Counted from the first letter of the stretch, positions 19,599-28,704 are shown. The stretch is DNA of 36,141 nucleotides from Burkholderiaceae bacterium (GCA_013360485.1 JABWBN010000017.1:1-36141); one strand, 5' to 3'. The notes: a model not told the origin generated them from the sequence alone. Translations and numbers: made by a program.

Positions 19599-20567
19599 TC
19601 ATCGTGTCGGGTGCCACGGATCAGCCACGCGCTCGCGCAGCACCCGCTCGAAGTGCGTGGGATCCTTGGGTTCGAGCAGCGCGGCCTGCCTGGGCAGATG
19701 CAGGTCACCCAGGCGCGACAGCCAGAACCGCAGCGCCGCTGCACGCATGAGCGCGGGGAGCAGCCGCGCCTCGGCGGCGGCCAGCGGGCGGAACTGTTCG
19801 TAGGCCTGAACCAGCGCGGCCGCGCGCGTGTCGTCGAGTCGTCCGGACTCGTCGTCGATGCACCAGTCGTTCAGGCATACCGCCAGATCGTAGACATAGG
19901 TGTCGGTCCCGGCGAAATAGAAGTCGAAGCAGCCGGTGAGCTTCTCGTGGCCGGTCAGACCGTCGAAGACCGCATTGTCGCGAAACAGGTCGGCATGCAC
20001 GGCACCTCTGGGCAAGGCGGCGTACGCCGGCGAGTGGGCCAGCTGCTGCTGGAACGCCAGTTCATCGGCGAGCAAGCCTCGTTGTGCGGCGCCGAGGTGC
20101 GGCAGCAGCTTCGGGGCCATGTCGCGCCACCAGGCCAGGCCGCGAAGGTTGGGCTGCTCGAGGGGGAAGTCGGCCACGGCCAGATGCATGCGTGCCAGCA
20201 GCGCACCGAGCTGCGCGCAGTGGTGCAGGTCAGGGGCCAGCTGCGGGTGGCCCGCCAGTGCGTTGACCAGCGCAGCCGGCTTCCCGGCGACGCTATGAAG
20301 GATCTGGCCCTGAGCGTCAACGCGAGGTTCGGGCACCGGCAGGCCGCGTTGCGCGAGGTGCTGCATCAGCCGCAGATAGAAGGGCAGTTGTTCGAACGTC
20401 AGCCGCTCGAACAGCGTGAGCACCCAGCGACCGCGGGTGCTGTCGACGTAGTAGTTGGTGTTCTCGATGCCTGAGCCGATGCCATCCAGCGCCAGCAGTT
20501 CGCCAGCGTCCAGGCGGGCCAGCAGCGCGGCGGCCTCTTGGGCGGACACCGTGGTGAAGACAGCCAT
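19599..20567 (-). CDS. thrB: Homoserine kinase (type II, APH fold)
   Basis: 322 residues. It phosphorylates homoserine on the way to threonine. The protein belongs to the aminoglycoside-phosphotransferase-like ThrB class used by pseudomonads and betaproteobacteria, not the GHMP class. Signatures: GIGSGIENTNYYVDS (29-43), catalytic loop GAVHADLFRDNAVF, and metal-binding DFYFAGTDTYVYDLAV. The length matches the family. The ATG at 20567 lies exactly 12 nt after the first base of a TAGAAT hexamer and has no Shine-Dalgarno sequence. It heads a three-gene unit with the membrane protein and padR. Confidence 0.95.
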   Translation of the reverse strand: MAVFTTVSAQEAAALLARLDAGELLALDGIGSGIENTNYYVDSTRGRWVLTLFERLTFEQLPFYLRLMQHLAQRGLPVPEPRVDAQGQILHSVAGKPAALVNALAGHPQLAPDLHHCAQLGALLARMHLAVADFPLEQPNLRGLAWWRDMAPKLLPHLGAAQRGLLADELAFQQQLAHSPAYAALPRGAVHADLFRDNAVFDGLTGHEKLTGCFDFYFAGTDTYVYDLAVCLNDWCIDDESGRLDDTRAAALVQAYEQFRPLAAAEARLLPALMRAAALRFWLSRLGDLHLPRQAALLEPKDPTHFERVLRERVADPWHPTR

Positions 20568-20573
20568 CGGCGC

Positions 20574-20579
20574 ATTCTA
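20574..20579 (-). promoter_or_regulatory. -10-like TAGAAT for thrB, leaderless spacing
   Basis: On the minus strand TAGAAT runs from 20579 to 20574, ending 6 nt before the thrB ATG. The usual -10 to start distance would put the first transcribed base on the A of ATG. No -35 consensus is visible 17 bp upstream. Confidence 0.5.
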
Positions 20580-20633
20580 GGAGGCTGCCGGGCCCTGGGG
20601 TGGCCCGTGCCCCCGCGCGGCGCCCGGGACCGC

Positions 20634-20639
20634 CACAAT
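20634..20639 (+). promoter_or_regulatory. -10-like CACAAT for polA
   Basis: CACAAT begins 13 nt before the preferred polA ATG at 20647 and would place the transcript start on or next to that codon. Its last bases also form an alternative ATG at 20638, which such a promoter would leave out of the mRNA. Confidence 0.4.
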
Positions 20640-20646
20640 GCACGCC

Positions 20647-23442
20647 ATGGAAACGCCTGCTTCCCCGCAACCGCTGCTGCTGCTGGTCGACGGGTCCAGC
20701 TACCTTTACCGCGCCTATCACGCGATGCCCGACCTGCGCGGTCCGCAGGGCTTCCCCACGGGTGCCATCCACGGCTTCATTGCCATGATGAAGCGCTTGC
20801 GCGACCAAGTGCTGGGATCGGGCGGGCACGGCCACGCCGCCTGCGTGTTCGATGCCCCGGGCCCGACCTTCCGCGATGAGTGGTACCCAGAGTACAAGGC
20901 GCACCGCGCCCCGATGCCCGACGACCTGCGCCTGCAGATCGAGCCCATTCACGAGGTGGTGCGACTGTTGGGTTGGCCCGTCTTGCAGGTGCCTGGCATC
21001 GAGGCCGACGACGCCATCGGCACGCTGGCGCGCGTGGCATCCCGCGCCGGCCATCGGGTGGTCATTTCGACGGGCGACAAGGACTTGGCCCAGTTGGTGG
21101 ACGATCGCGTCACCTTGATCAACACGATGTCCAACGAACGCCTTGATGTCGAGGGCGTGCAGGCCAAGTTCGGCGTGCCGCCGGCGCGCATCGTCGACTA
21201 CCTCGCGCTCATCGGCGACACGGTCGACAACGTGCCGGGCGTCGACAAGGTGGGCCCGAAGACGGCCGCGAAATGGCTGGCCGAGTACGGTTCGCTGGAC
21301 GGCGTGATGGCCGCTGCGCCGACCATCAAGGGCGTGGCCGGCGAGAACCTGCGGCGTGCGCTCGACTGGCTGCCGCAAGGGCGGCGACTGGTCACCGTGT
21401 TGACCGACTGCGACCTGGCCGCTCATATATCGGGTTGGCCATCGATCGAGGCGCTGGCGCTGCTGCCTGTGGATCGGTCCGGCCTGCTGTCGTTCTACGA
21501 GCGCCACGGCTTCAAGTCCTGGCGGCGCGAGCTCGAGGCCGATCTCGGGGTTTCGGCCGCCGCCGCGCCGGCTGCGGTCGGGCGGCATGAGGGCGGGCCG
21601 ACGGCATCGGATGCGGGGCTGCCGCCCGAGCCGCTGGCGCGACACTACGAGACCGTGCTCGATGCCGAGTGCCTGTCGCACTGGATCGAACGTCTTCGCG
21701 CAGCCGCACTGGTGGCGCTGGATACCGAGACCGATTCGCTGGACCCGATGCGCGCCCGCATCGTCGGCCTGTCGTTCGCCGTGCGACCGGGCGAGGCGGC
21801 CTATGTGCCGCTCAGGCACGACTACCCGGGGGCACCGACGCAGCTGTCGCTCGATCACGTGCTGGCCGAGCTCAAGCCGTGGCTGGAAGACGAGCACGCG
21901 GCCAAGGTGGGGCAAAACACGAAGTACGACACCCATGTCCTGTCCAACCATGGCATTGCGGTGCGGGGCTGGCGGCACGACACGATGTTGCAGAGCTATG
22001 TGCTCGAGGCCCATCTGGCGCACAGCCTGGAGAAGCTGGCCGAGCGGCACCTGGGGCGCCGCGGCCTGAGCTACGAGGACGTGTGTGGCAAGGGCGCGAA
22101 CCAGATCCCGTTCTCGCAGGTGGACGTCGAGCGAGCCACCGAGTACAGCGGCGAGGACAGCGAGATGACGCTGCATGTCCACCAGGCGCTGTGGCCGCGC
22201 CTGGAGCAAGCGCCCGGTCTGCGCCGTGTCTACGAGGACATCGAGATGCCGGTGTCGGCGCTGCTGGCGCGCATCGAGCGCCATGGGGTGCTGGTCGATG
22301 CGGTCGTGCTGGCCCGCCAGAGCCATGAGCTCGCCGAGCGCATGCTGCAATTGGAGCGTCAGGCCCACGAGATTGCGGGCCAGCCCTTCAACTTGGGCTC
22401 GCCCAAGCAGATTGGTGAGATTCTCTTCGGCCGCCTGGGCCTGCCGGTGCGCAAGAAGACCGCCTCGGGGGCGCCCAGCACCGACGAGGAGGTGCTGCAG
22501 GAACTGGCGGCCGACTACCCACTGCCGGCGCGCATCCTCGAGCATCGCAGCCTGGCCAAGCTCAAGGGCACCTACACGGACAAGCTGCCGCTGATGGTGA
22601 ACCCCGAAACCGGGCGCGTGCACACCAACTACGCGCAGGCCGTGGCGGTTACCGGGCGCCTGGCCAGCAACGATCCCAACCTGCAGAACATCCCCATCCG
22701 CACCGCCGAAGGCCGGCGGGTGCGCGAGGCATTCATCGCGCCGCCGGACCACGTCATCGTCTCCGCCGACTACTCCCAGATCGAGTTGCGCATCATGGCC
22801 CACATCAGCGGCGACCCCGGCCTGACCCGGGCGTTCGCCGAAGGCATGGATGTGCACCGGGCCACTGCGGCGGAGGTGTTCAACCTGGAGCCGCAGGCGG
22901 TCACCTCCGAGCAGCGTCGGTATGCTAAGACCATCAACTTCGGCCTCATCTACGGCATGGGGGCGTTCGGATTGGCGCAGGCGCTGGGCATCGAGCAAAA
23001 GGCCGCCAAGGACTACATCGAGCGCTATTTCGCCCGCTTTGCCGGCGTCAAGCGCTACATGGACGACACCCGCGCGCAGGCCGCCGCGCGTGGCTATGTG
23101 GAGACACTGTTCGGCCGCCGCATCGAGCTGCCCGACATCCGCGGCGGCAACGGCCCTCGTCGCTCGGCTGCTGAGCGTCAGGCGATCAACGCCCCGATGC
23201 AGGGAACCGCGGCCGACCTGATCAAGCTGGCCATGCTGTCGGTGCAGAAAGCGCTGGAGGCGCAGCATCGACGCAGCGCCATCGTGATGCAGGTGCACGA
23301 CGAGCTGGTGCTCGAGGTGCCGCATGACGAGCTCGAGTGGGTGCGCGCCGAACTGCCTCGCCTGATGGGTGGCGTGGCCGATCTCTCGGTACCCTTGCTG
23401 GTGGAGGTGGGCGCCGGACCCAACTGGGAGCAAGCGCACTGA
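20647..23442 (+). CDS. polA: DNA polymerase I
   Basis: 931 residues from the ATG at 20647. Three domains follow in order. A 5'-3' exonuclease (about 1-290) has LVDGSSYLYRAYHA, DEWYPEYKAHR and EADDAIGTLAR. A 3'-5' proofreading exonuclease starts at ALDTETDSLDP; its D-x-E pair is intact, so proofreading should be active. The family A polymerase has motif A SADYSQIELRIMAH, motif B RRYAKTINFGLIYGMGAFG and motif C QVHDELVLEV. The enzyme fills gaps in repair and removes RNA primers. An ATG at 20638 would add three residues; the shorter form is preferred because of the -10-like hexamer. It is divergent from thrB, 79 bp apart. Confidence 0.97.
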   Translation: METPASPQPLLLLVDGSSYLYRAYHAMPDLRGPQGFPTGAIHGFIAMMKRLRDQVLGSGGHGHAACVFDAPGPTFRDEWYPEYKAHRAPMPDDLRLQIEPIHEVVRLLGWPVLQVPGIEADDAIGTLARVASRAGHRVVISTGDKDLAQLVDDRVTLINTMSNERLDVEGVQAKFGVPPARIVDYLALIGDTVDNVPGVDKVGPKTAAKWLAEYGSLDGVMAAAPTIKGVAGENLRRALDWLPQGRRLVTVLTDCDLAAHISGWPSIEALALLPVDRSGLLSFYERHGFKSWRRELEADLGVSAAAAPAAVGRHEGGPTASDAGLPPEPLARHYETVLDAECLSHWIERLRAAALVALDTETDSLDPMRARIVGLSFAVRPGEAAYVPLRHDYPGAPTQLSLDHVLAELKPWLEDEHAAKVGQNTKYDTHVLSNHGIAVRGWRHDTMLQSYVLEAHLAHSLEKLAERHLGRRGLSYEDVCGKGANQIPFSQVDVERATEYSGEDSEMTLHVHQALWPRLEQAPGLRRVYEDIEMPVSALLARIERHGVLVDAVVLARQSHELAERMLQLERQAHEIAGQPFNLGSPKQIGEILFGRLGLPVRKKTASGAPSTDEEVLQELAADYPLPARILEHRSLAKLKGTYTDKLPLMVNPETGRVHTNYAQAVAVTGRLASNDPNLQNIPIRTAEGRRVREAFIAPPDHVIVSADYSQIELRIMAHISGDPGLTRAFAEGMDVHRATAAEVFNLEPQAVTSEQRRYAKTINFGLIYGMGAFGLAQALGIEQKAAKDYIERYFARFAGVKRYMDDTRAQAAARGYVETLFGRRIELPDIRGGNGPRRSAAERQAINAPMQGTAADLIKLAMLSVQKALEAQHRRSAIVMQVHDELVLEVPHDELEWVRAELPRLMGGVADLSVPLLVEVGAGPNWEQAH

Positions 23443-23492
23443 TGCTGCAGCCCAGGCTCACCGGCTGTCATCGAAGTGTCTTGCAACGGTCA

Positions 23493-23498
23493 TAGACT
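23493..23498 (+). promoter_or_regulatory. -10-like TAGACT for ppk, leaderless spacing
   Basis: TAGACT starts exactly 12 nt before the ppk ATG, the same spacing as at uvrD and thrB. No Shine-Dalgarno sequence lies between it and the start codon. Confidence 0.4.
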
Positions 23499-23504
23499 GG
23501 CCGA

Positions 23505-25592
23505 ATGAACGCCCAGGCCCCGGCTGCTGCGCTGTTGCCCCCGCTGCTCAATCGCGAACGCGCGATTCTCGAGTTCAATCGCCGTGTGCTGGCCCAGGCC
23601 CGCCGCACAGACGTGCCCCTGCTCGAGCGGCTGCGCTACATCACGATCGTCTCGTCCAACATGGACGAATTTTTCGAAGTGCGATTCGCCGACGCGCTGG
23701 AAGCCATGCGTGCCGCGGCAGGTGGCGGACCGCAGCGCGATGCGCTGCGGCAAGTGGCCGCCGATGCCCACGGACTGATCGATGAGCAGTACGCGGTGCT
23801 CAACGACGACATCACGCCGGCGCTGCAGCGCGAGGGCGTGTTCATCGTCAACCATGCCGAGCGCACCGATGCGCAGCGGGCTTGGGTGGGTCGGGTGTTC
23901 GAGCAGCAAGTGCGACCCCTGCTGGTTCCGGTGGGCCTGGATCCGGCGCACCCGTTTCCGCTGGTGGCCAACAAGTCGTTGAACTTCATCGTCCAGCTCG
24001 GTGGAACCGATGCGTTCGGCCGCGAGAACACCATCGCCATCGTGAAGGTGCCGCGCGCCTTGCCGCGGGTGTTCGCCATGCCCCGCGAGTTGTGCGCGTC
24101 GGGCACGCAGGCTTTCGTGCTGCTGACCAGCGTGATCCGCGCCCACCTGCAGACGCTGTTCCCCGGCCGCGCTGTCGAGTCGTTCTCCCAGTTCCGTGTG
24201 ACACGAGACTCCGACCTCGAAGTCGACGAGGAAGACGTGGCCAACCTGCGCCAGGCATTGCGCACCGGGCTCACCACCCGCCACTTCGGCCTGGCCATAC
24301 GCCTGGAGGTGGTGCGCAGTTGCCCCGAGCCGCTGTGGCGCTTCTTGCTCGACCAGTTCAGTCTGCCCGACGAAGCGCTGTATCGGGTCAACGGACCGGT
24401 CAACCTGGTGCGACTGAACCAGCTCATCGACCAGGTCGATGCCCCGCAGCTGCGCTTCTCGCCCTATGAGCCCGCCTGGCCCCAGGCGCAATGGCCGCGT
24501 GGGGAGTCGGTGTTTGCATGTCTCAAACGGCATGACGTGCTGTTGCACCACCCCTTCGAGAGCTTCGAGCCCGTCGTGCAGTTCCTGCGCGATGCGGTAG
24601 CCGACCCCGACGTGCTGGCCATCAAGCAGACCATCTACCGCACCGGCAGCGAATCGGTGCTCATGGATCTGCTGTTGGAGGCTGCACGCAACGGCAAGGA
24701 AGTCACGGTGGTCGTGGAGCTCAAGGCTCGTTTCGACGAGGAGGCCAACATCAACTGGGCCGAGCGCCTGGAGGCGGTCGGGGCTCAGGTGGTCTACGGC
24801 ATCGTCGGCTTCAAGACCCATGCCAAGCTGCTGCTGGTGACCCGTCGCGAGACCGGTGGCCGTGGCCAGCCGGTGATGCGCCGCTATGCACACCTGTCCA
24901 CCGGCAACTACAACCCGCGGACGGCGCGGCTGTACACCGATGTGGGCATGCTCACCAGCGATGCGCAACTCACGGCCGACGCCGATGGTGTTTTCCACCA
25001 GCTCACCAGCCTCACGCGGGTGCCGGCTCAGCGCGCCCTGGTCACGGCGCCGTTCGCGTTGCACCGGCGCATGATGTCGCATCTGGATGAGGTGGCGCGC
25101 GCCGCCCGCAGCGGGCAGCCTGCGCGGGTGGTGGTGAAGATCAACGCGCTCACCGACCCGGCGCTGATCGGCGCCATCGTGGAAGCTGGCCAGGCCGGCG
25201 CCCAGGTCGACCTCATCGTGCGCGGCGCCTGCATGCTGCCGCCGGGACTTCCCGGCGTGACCGATCGGGTGCGGGTGCGGTCGGTGGTGGGCCGCTTCCT
25301 CGAGCACACGCGCGTGATCTACTTCCGCTGGGGGCCAGGTGACAGCGACGAGGTGCTCTACCTGTCCAGTGCCGACTGGATGGGGCGCAACATGTTTCGC
25401 CGCATCGAGCTGGCATGGCCGGTGCGCGACCCGGCAATGCGCCAACGCGTGATCGACGAGTGCCTGGTGCCCTACCTGCACGACGGGCGCGATGCCTGGC
25501 AACAGGCAGCGGACGGCCGCTACACGCGCGTGGGCGAGCGCGGTCCCAGCGCCCAGGTGGCGTTGATGCACCTGCACGGAACGGTGGGCTAG
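23505..25592 (+). CDS. ppk: Polyphosphate kinase 1
   Basis: 695 residues, the normal PPK1 length. It builds polyphosphate from ATP through a phosphohistidine intermediate. The order is: N-terminal domain with LLERLRYITIVSSNMDEFFEVR, head domain, then two phospholipase D-like catalytic domains. The autophosphorylated histidine is H439 in GFKTHAKLLLV and the second conserved histidine is H601 in FLEHTRVIYF. Also seen are AIKQTIYRTG, STGNYNPRTARLYTD and SSADWMGRN. The gene starts 62 bp after polA and is followed after 22 bp by sixA. ppx lies convergent just beyond, so synthesis and breakdown of polyphosphate are encoded side by side. Confidence 0.97.
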   Translation: MNAQAPAAALLPPLLNRERAILEFNRRVLAQARRTDVPLLERLRYITIVSSNMDEFFEVRFADALEAMRAAAGGGPQRDALRQVAADAHGLIDEQYAVLNDDITPALQREGVFIVNHAERTDAQRAWVGRVFEQQVRPLLVPVGLDPAHPFPLVANKSLNFIVQLGGTDAFGRENTIAIVKVPRALPRVFAMPRELCASGTQAFVLLTSVIRAHLQTLFPGRAVESFSQFRVTRDSDLEVDEEDVANLRQALRTGLTTRHFGLAIRLEVVRSCPEPLWRFLLDQFSLPDEALYRVNGPVNLVRLNQLIDQVDAPQLRFSPYEPAWPQAQWPRGESVFACLKRHDVLLHHPFESFEPVVQFLRDAVADPDVLAIKQTIYRTGSESVLMDLLLEAARNGKEVTVVVELKARFDEEANINWAERLEAVGAQVVYGIVGFKTHAKLLLVTRRETGGRGQPVMRRYAHLSTGNYNPRTARLYTDVGMLTSDAQLTADADGVFHQLTSLTRVPAQRALVTAPFALHRRMMSHLDEVARAARSGQPARVVVKINALTDPALIGAIVEAGQAGAQVDLIVRGACMLPPGLPGVTDRVRVRSVVGRFLEHTRVIYFRWGPGDSDEVLYLSSADWMGRNMFRRIELAWPVRDPAMRQRVIDECLVPYLHDGRDAWQQAADGRYTRVGERGPSAQVALMHLHGTVG

Positions 25593-25614
25593 CCCTGGCG
25601 GGACGACGGGCACC

Positions 25615-26088
25615 ATGGATCTGATCCTGTGGCGCCATGCCGATGCGCGCGATCCTGAACTGGGTGACGATGACCTGGAGCGGCCGCTCACGCCGCGCGG
25701 CATGAAGCAGGCCCAGCGCATGGCCGAGTGGCTCAACCATGTGCTGCCCGAGACCACCCGCATCCTGTGCAGCCCGGCGGTGCGGGCCAGGCAGACCGCA
25801 GATGCCCTGGGACGCAAGGTGCGCGTGATCGACGCACTGGCACCTGGGGCCGGCGTGAACCAGTTGCTCTCGGCGGTGCGCTGGCCCGACAGCCGCGAGC
25901 CCGTGCTCGTGGTTGGCCACCAACCCACGCTGGGCCAGGTGGCGGCCTATCTGATGGCCGGTGCGCCGGCGCTGCATGGCCCGGCCTGGGCCATCCGCAA
26001 GGGCGCCGTGTGGTGGCTGCGCCATCGCGAACGCGAGGGTGGGGCCGAGGTCGTATTGGCCGCGGTGCGAGGCGCCGACAAGCTGTAG
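25615..26088 (+). CDS. sixA: SixA-type histidine phosphatase
   Basis: 157 residues. The N-terminus MDLILWRHADA carries the R-H-x motif of the histidine phosphatase superfamily (H8 is the phospho-acceptor). The second conserved histidine is in LVVGHQPTLGQ, and CSPAVRARQTAD supplies the arginine. SixA proteins of this size remove phosphate from histidine residues, such as those in phosphorelay or phosphotransferase proteins. Placement 22 bp after ppk, in the same direction, is common in this group of bacteria and suggests a link to phosphate physiology; the target is not known. It is convergent with ppx, 52 bp away. Confidence 0.88.
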   Translation: MDLILWRHADARDPELGDDDLERPLTPRGMKQAQRMAEWLNHVLPETTRILCSPAVRARQTADALGRKVRVIDALAPGAGVNQLLSAVRWPDSREPVLVVGHQPTLGQVAAYLMAGAPALHGPAWAIRKGAVWWLRHREREGGAEVVLAAVRGADKL

Positions 26089-26140
26089 GCACGTCGGGCG
26101 CGCATCGGCGGCATCGCCCGCGACGATCGGCGGCGCTGCA

Positions 26141-27655
26141 TCAACGCATCTGCATCAGCAACTGCGGCGCTCCCTGGCGCGACCACGCTTCGGCCTCCTC
26201 GTGTAACAGGTGCATCGTGCGCGGGTGGGTGGCCGCCCAGCCAGTGCCGAACCGCAGGCAGGCATGGCGACCTTCGCGCAGCAAGGTCAGCGCGCGCGTG
26301 TTGACCTGTCCGCGGGCGTGACACTTGATGACCGCCAGCCGCAGCGCCAGCACTTGCCATGCGAACCGTTCGCTGGCCAGCGGCGCTTCGAGCTTGCGCA
26401 GGCCGCCACGTTGCCCCAGCACGAGGTCGGCGATGCGGCGTTGCTGGCTTTGCGAGAACCCCGGCGCATCGGCATGGGCCATCAGGTAGGCGCTGTGGCG
26501 GTGGTGGTCGTGGTGGGACACCATCAGTCCCACCTCGTGCAGTGCACAGGCCCAACCGAGCTCGCGCAACGTTTCGTCATCGGCCTCCGGGCAGGCGCTG
26601 ACGAACATCGCGGTGGCCACCGCACGCACGCGCTGGGCATGCTGCCGATCGACGGCGAAGCGGCGCTGCAATTCGTGCACGGTCTGATCGCGCATGTCGG
26701 CGCCGCCGGCATGGCGCGCCGCAACATGGCGTTCGTGCAGGTCGACGATCACGCCCTGGCGCAGCGCGCCTTTGGCCGGGGACAGGGCCTCGATGCCGAA
26801 GTGCGTGACCAACGTGTACAGAAGCGACAAGCCACCCCCCAGGATGGGCTTGCGATCGTCCGCCAGCCCTGGCAGCGCCAAGCGGCGCGCGTCGCCTGCG
26901 GCCAGGCACTGGTCGATGCACCAGCGCAGGCCATCGGGCGTGATGTGCCCGTCGGTGCGGCCACTGGCCAGCAGGATCTGCGATACGGCGCCAGCGGTTC
27001 CGGAAGACCCCAGCGCTTCGCGCCAGCGCGCCGGCGGGAAAGCCGTGAGTGCCTCTTCCAGTTCGGCCCCTGCGGCCACCTGTGCGTCGCGAAAGGCCTG
27101 TTGCGTGTACCGGCCTTCGGCGAACCAGCGCATCGACAGGCTCACGCTGCCCACCTTGAAGGACTCGGCCACTTCGGGTTGGCGGCCGCGCCCCAGGATC
27201 ATCTCGGTGCTGCGCCCGCCGATGTCGATCACCAGCCTTGCGTCGTCGCTGGGCTGCAGGTGGGCAACGCCGGCATAAATCAGGCGGGCTTCCTCCCGGC
27301 CCGAGATGACCTCGATCGGATGCCCCAGAGCCGCTTCGGCCCGCACGAGGAACGCGTCGCGGTTGCGCGCTTCACGCAGCGTCTGTGTGGCGACGGCGCG
27401 CACCTGCGAGCGCTCGAAGCCCTGCAGCCGATCGGCAAAGCGCGACAGGCAGGCCAGCCCGCGCTGCGCCGCCTCCTCGGTGAGGTAGCCGTTGGAGTCC
27501 AGGCCGCCGCCCAGCCGGACGGTCTCCTTGAGGTAGGCAATGCGGCGGTAGCGGCCGTGCTGGAATTGCCCGATCTCGAGGCGAAAGCTGTTGGACCCCA
27601 TGTCGACGGAGGCCAAAGGCGCGGCAGCGGGCGGCAGGCGGGAGGGCATGGGCAT
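26141..27655 (-). CDS. ppx: Exopolyphosphatase (Ppx/GppA family)
   Basis: 504 residues. The N-terminal actin-like ATPase fold has the phosphate-1 segment SVDMGSNSFRLEIG (17-30), the segment RAVATQTLREARN, and the phosphate-2 segment VIDIGGRSTEMILG. The C-terminal third contains the HD-like helical extension (ALHEVGLMVSHHDHHRHSAYL). Ppx removes terminal phosphates from polyphosphate, and GppA acts on pppGpp; the two are hard to separate by eye, and context next to ppk favours Ppx. Two in-frame ATGs (27655 and 27649) are possible, differing by two residues. It is divergent from the dienelactone hydrolase gene across 121 bp, where I see no firm promoter. Confidence 0.93.
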   Translation of the reverse strand: MPMPSRLPPAAAPLASVDMGSNSFRLEIGQFQHGRYRRIAYLKETVRLGGGLDSNGYLTEEAAQRGLACLSRFADRLQGFERSQVRAVATQTLREARNRDAFLVRAEAALGHPIEVISGREEARLIYAGVAHLQPSDDARLVIDIGGRSTEMILGRGRQPEVAESFKVGSVSLSMRWFAEGRYTQQAFRDAQVAAGAELEEALTAFPPARWREALGSSGTAGAVSQILLASGRTDGHITPDGLRWCIDQCLAAGDARRLALPGLADDRKPILGGGLSLLYTLVTHFGIEALSPAKGALRQGVIVDLHERHVAARHAGGADMRDQTVHELQRRFAVDRQHAQRVRAVATAMFVSACPEADDETLRELGWACALHEVGLMVSHHDHHRHSAYLMAHADAPGFSQSQQRRIADLVLGQRGGLRKLEAPLASERFAWQVLALRLAVIKCHARGQVNTRALTLLREGRHACLRFGTGWAATHPRTMHLLHEEAEAWSRQGAPQLLMQMR

Positions 27656-27776
27656 GGATGCTAGCTGCTAAATCCGGGTTGACAGCCGGGTTGTGTTGGA
27701 CCTCGGCGCACGCAGCAGGCGTCACTTGTCGCAGCATCCGCGATCCGTTGTTGGTTGAACCACTGAGGAGTTCTGC

Positions 27777-28652
27777 ATGCTTGACCTCGAAGTTGAGAGC
27801 CTGGCGCCTGCACGGGCGCTGGATCGTCGCGCCTTTGTCCAGGGGGCGGTTGGCGCAGGTTTTGCTGCGGCCGTGTTGCCCGTGACCGCTCAGACCGTGA
27901 TTCGCACCGATGCCGAAGGCCTGCTGGCCGGCCCGGTGGTCGTACCGGTGGGCGGGTTCTCGATGCCGGCCTACCGCGCTGCCCCTGCGGGCCGTGCCGG
28001 CGCGCCCGTGGTGCTCGTCGTCTCCGAGATCTTCGGCGTCCATGAGCACATCGCGGATGTGGCGCGGCGCCTGGCGCACAAGGGCTACTTCGCCGTGGCA
28101 CCGGAGATGTTCGTGCGCCAGGGCGATGCGAAGGCATACACGGAGATCGCCCGGCTCATCGCCGACGTGGTGAGCCGCGTGCCGGACTCCCAGGCAATGG
28201 CCGACCTCGATGCCTGCGTCGCATGGGCGAAGACCCAGGGTGCCGACGTGTCCAAGCTCGGCGTCACCGGGTTCTGCTGGGGTGGGCGCATCACGTGGCT
28301 TTACGCTGCCCACAACCCGGCGGTCAAGGCGGGCGTGGCATGGTACGGGCGCCTGGTCGGTGAGCCTCAGCCCTTGCAGCCGCGCCACCCCGTGGACATC
28401 GCACCCGGCTTGCACGGCCCGGTGCTCGGGCTCTACGGTGGGCAGGACACCGGCATCCCGCTTGACACAGTCGATAAGATGAAGGGTGCCCTCAGTCAGG
28501 GCAGTGTGGCCGCGCGGCGCTCCGAGTTCGTCGTCTACCCGGATGCGCCGCACGCCTTCCATGCCGACTACCGGCCCAGCTACCGACAGGGTGCGGCCGA
28601 GGACGGCTGGAAGCGCTGTCTGGCGTGGTTGGCGCAGCACGGGGTGAGCTGA
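27777..28652 (+). CDS. Dienelactone hydrolase family protein with Tat-type signal
   Basis: 291 residues. The N-terminus carries LDRRAFVQGAVGAGFAAAV, a twin-arginine-type motif and hydrophobic stretch, so export through Tat is likely. The alpha/beta-hydrolase core has the dienelactone hydrolase triad: nucleophile cysteine in GFCWGG (C167), aspartate in GGQD (D224) and histidine in PHAF (H259). The oxyanion-region stretch SEIFGVHEHIADVARRLA is typical. Cytoplasmic members open dienelactones in chlorocatechol breakdown; exported members have mostly unknown substrates. GAGGAG lies about 7 nt before the ATG. The region upstream (27675-27693) holds two CCGGGTTG copies 11 bp apart. Confidence 0.92.
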   Translation: MLDLEVESLAPARALDRRAFVQGAVGAGFAAAVLPVTAQTVIRTDAEGLLAGPVVVPVGGFSMPAYRAAPAGRAGAPVVLVVSEIFGVHEHIADVARRLAHKGYFAVAPEMFVRQGDAKAYTEIARLIADVVSRVPDSQAMADLDACVAWAKTQGADVSKLGVTGFCWGGRITWLYAAHNPAVKAGVAWYGRLVGEPQPLQPRHPVDIAPGLHGPVLGLYGGQDTGIPLDTVDKMKGALSQGSVAARRSEFVVYPDAPHAFHADYRPSYRQGAAEDGWKRCLAWLAQHGVS

Positions 28653-28704
28653 TCCCCGGGCCTGGCAGGTCCCGTGGCAGGGGTCCGTGCGGCCGGCTGC
28701 GCTG

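Noticed and set aside
20317-23439. A 1040-codon open frame antisense to polA
   Set aside because: It mirrors the third-position GC of polA, starts and ends within the thrB/polA region, and shows only low-complexity, His/Arg/Gln-rich text. It is a shadow of GC-rich coding sequence.
23490-25928. An 812-codon open frame antisense to ppk and sixA
   Set aside because: Same reason: no recognisable domain, composition of an antisense frame, and complete overlap with two well-supported genes.
27679-27684. TTGACA as a -35 element for the dienelactone hydrolase gene
   Set aside because: No -10-like hexamer lies 16-18 bp downstream; the region there is CCTCGG.
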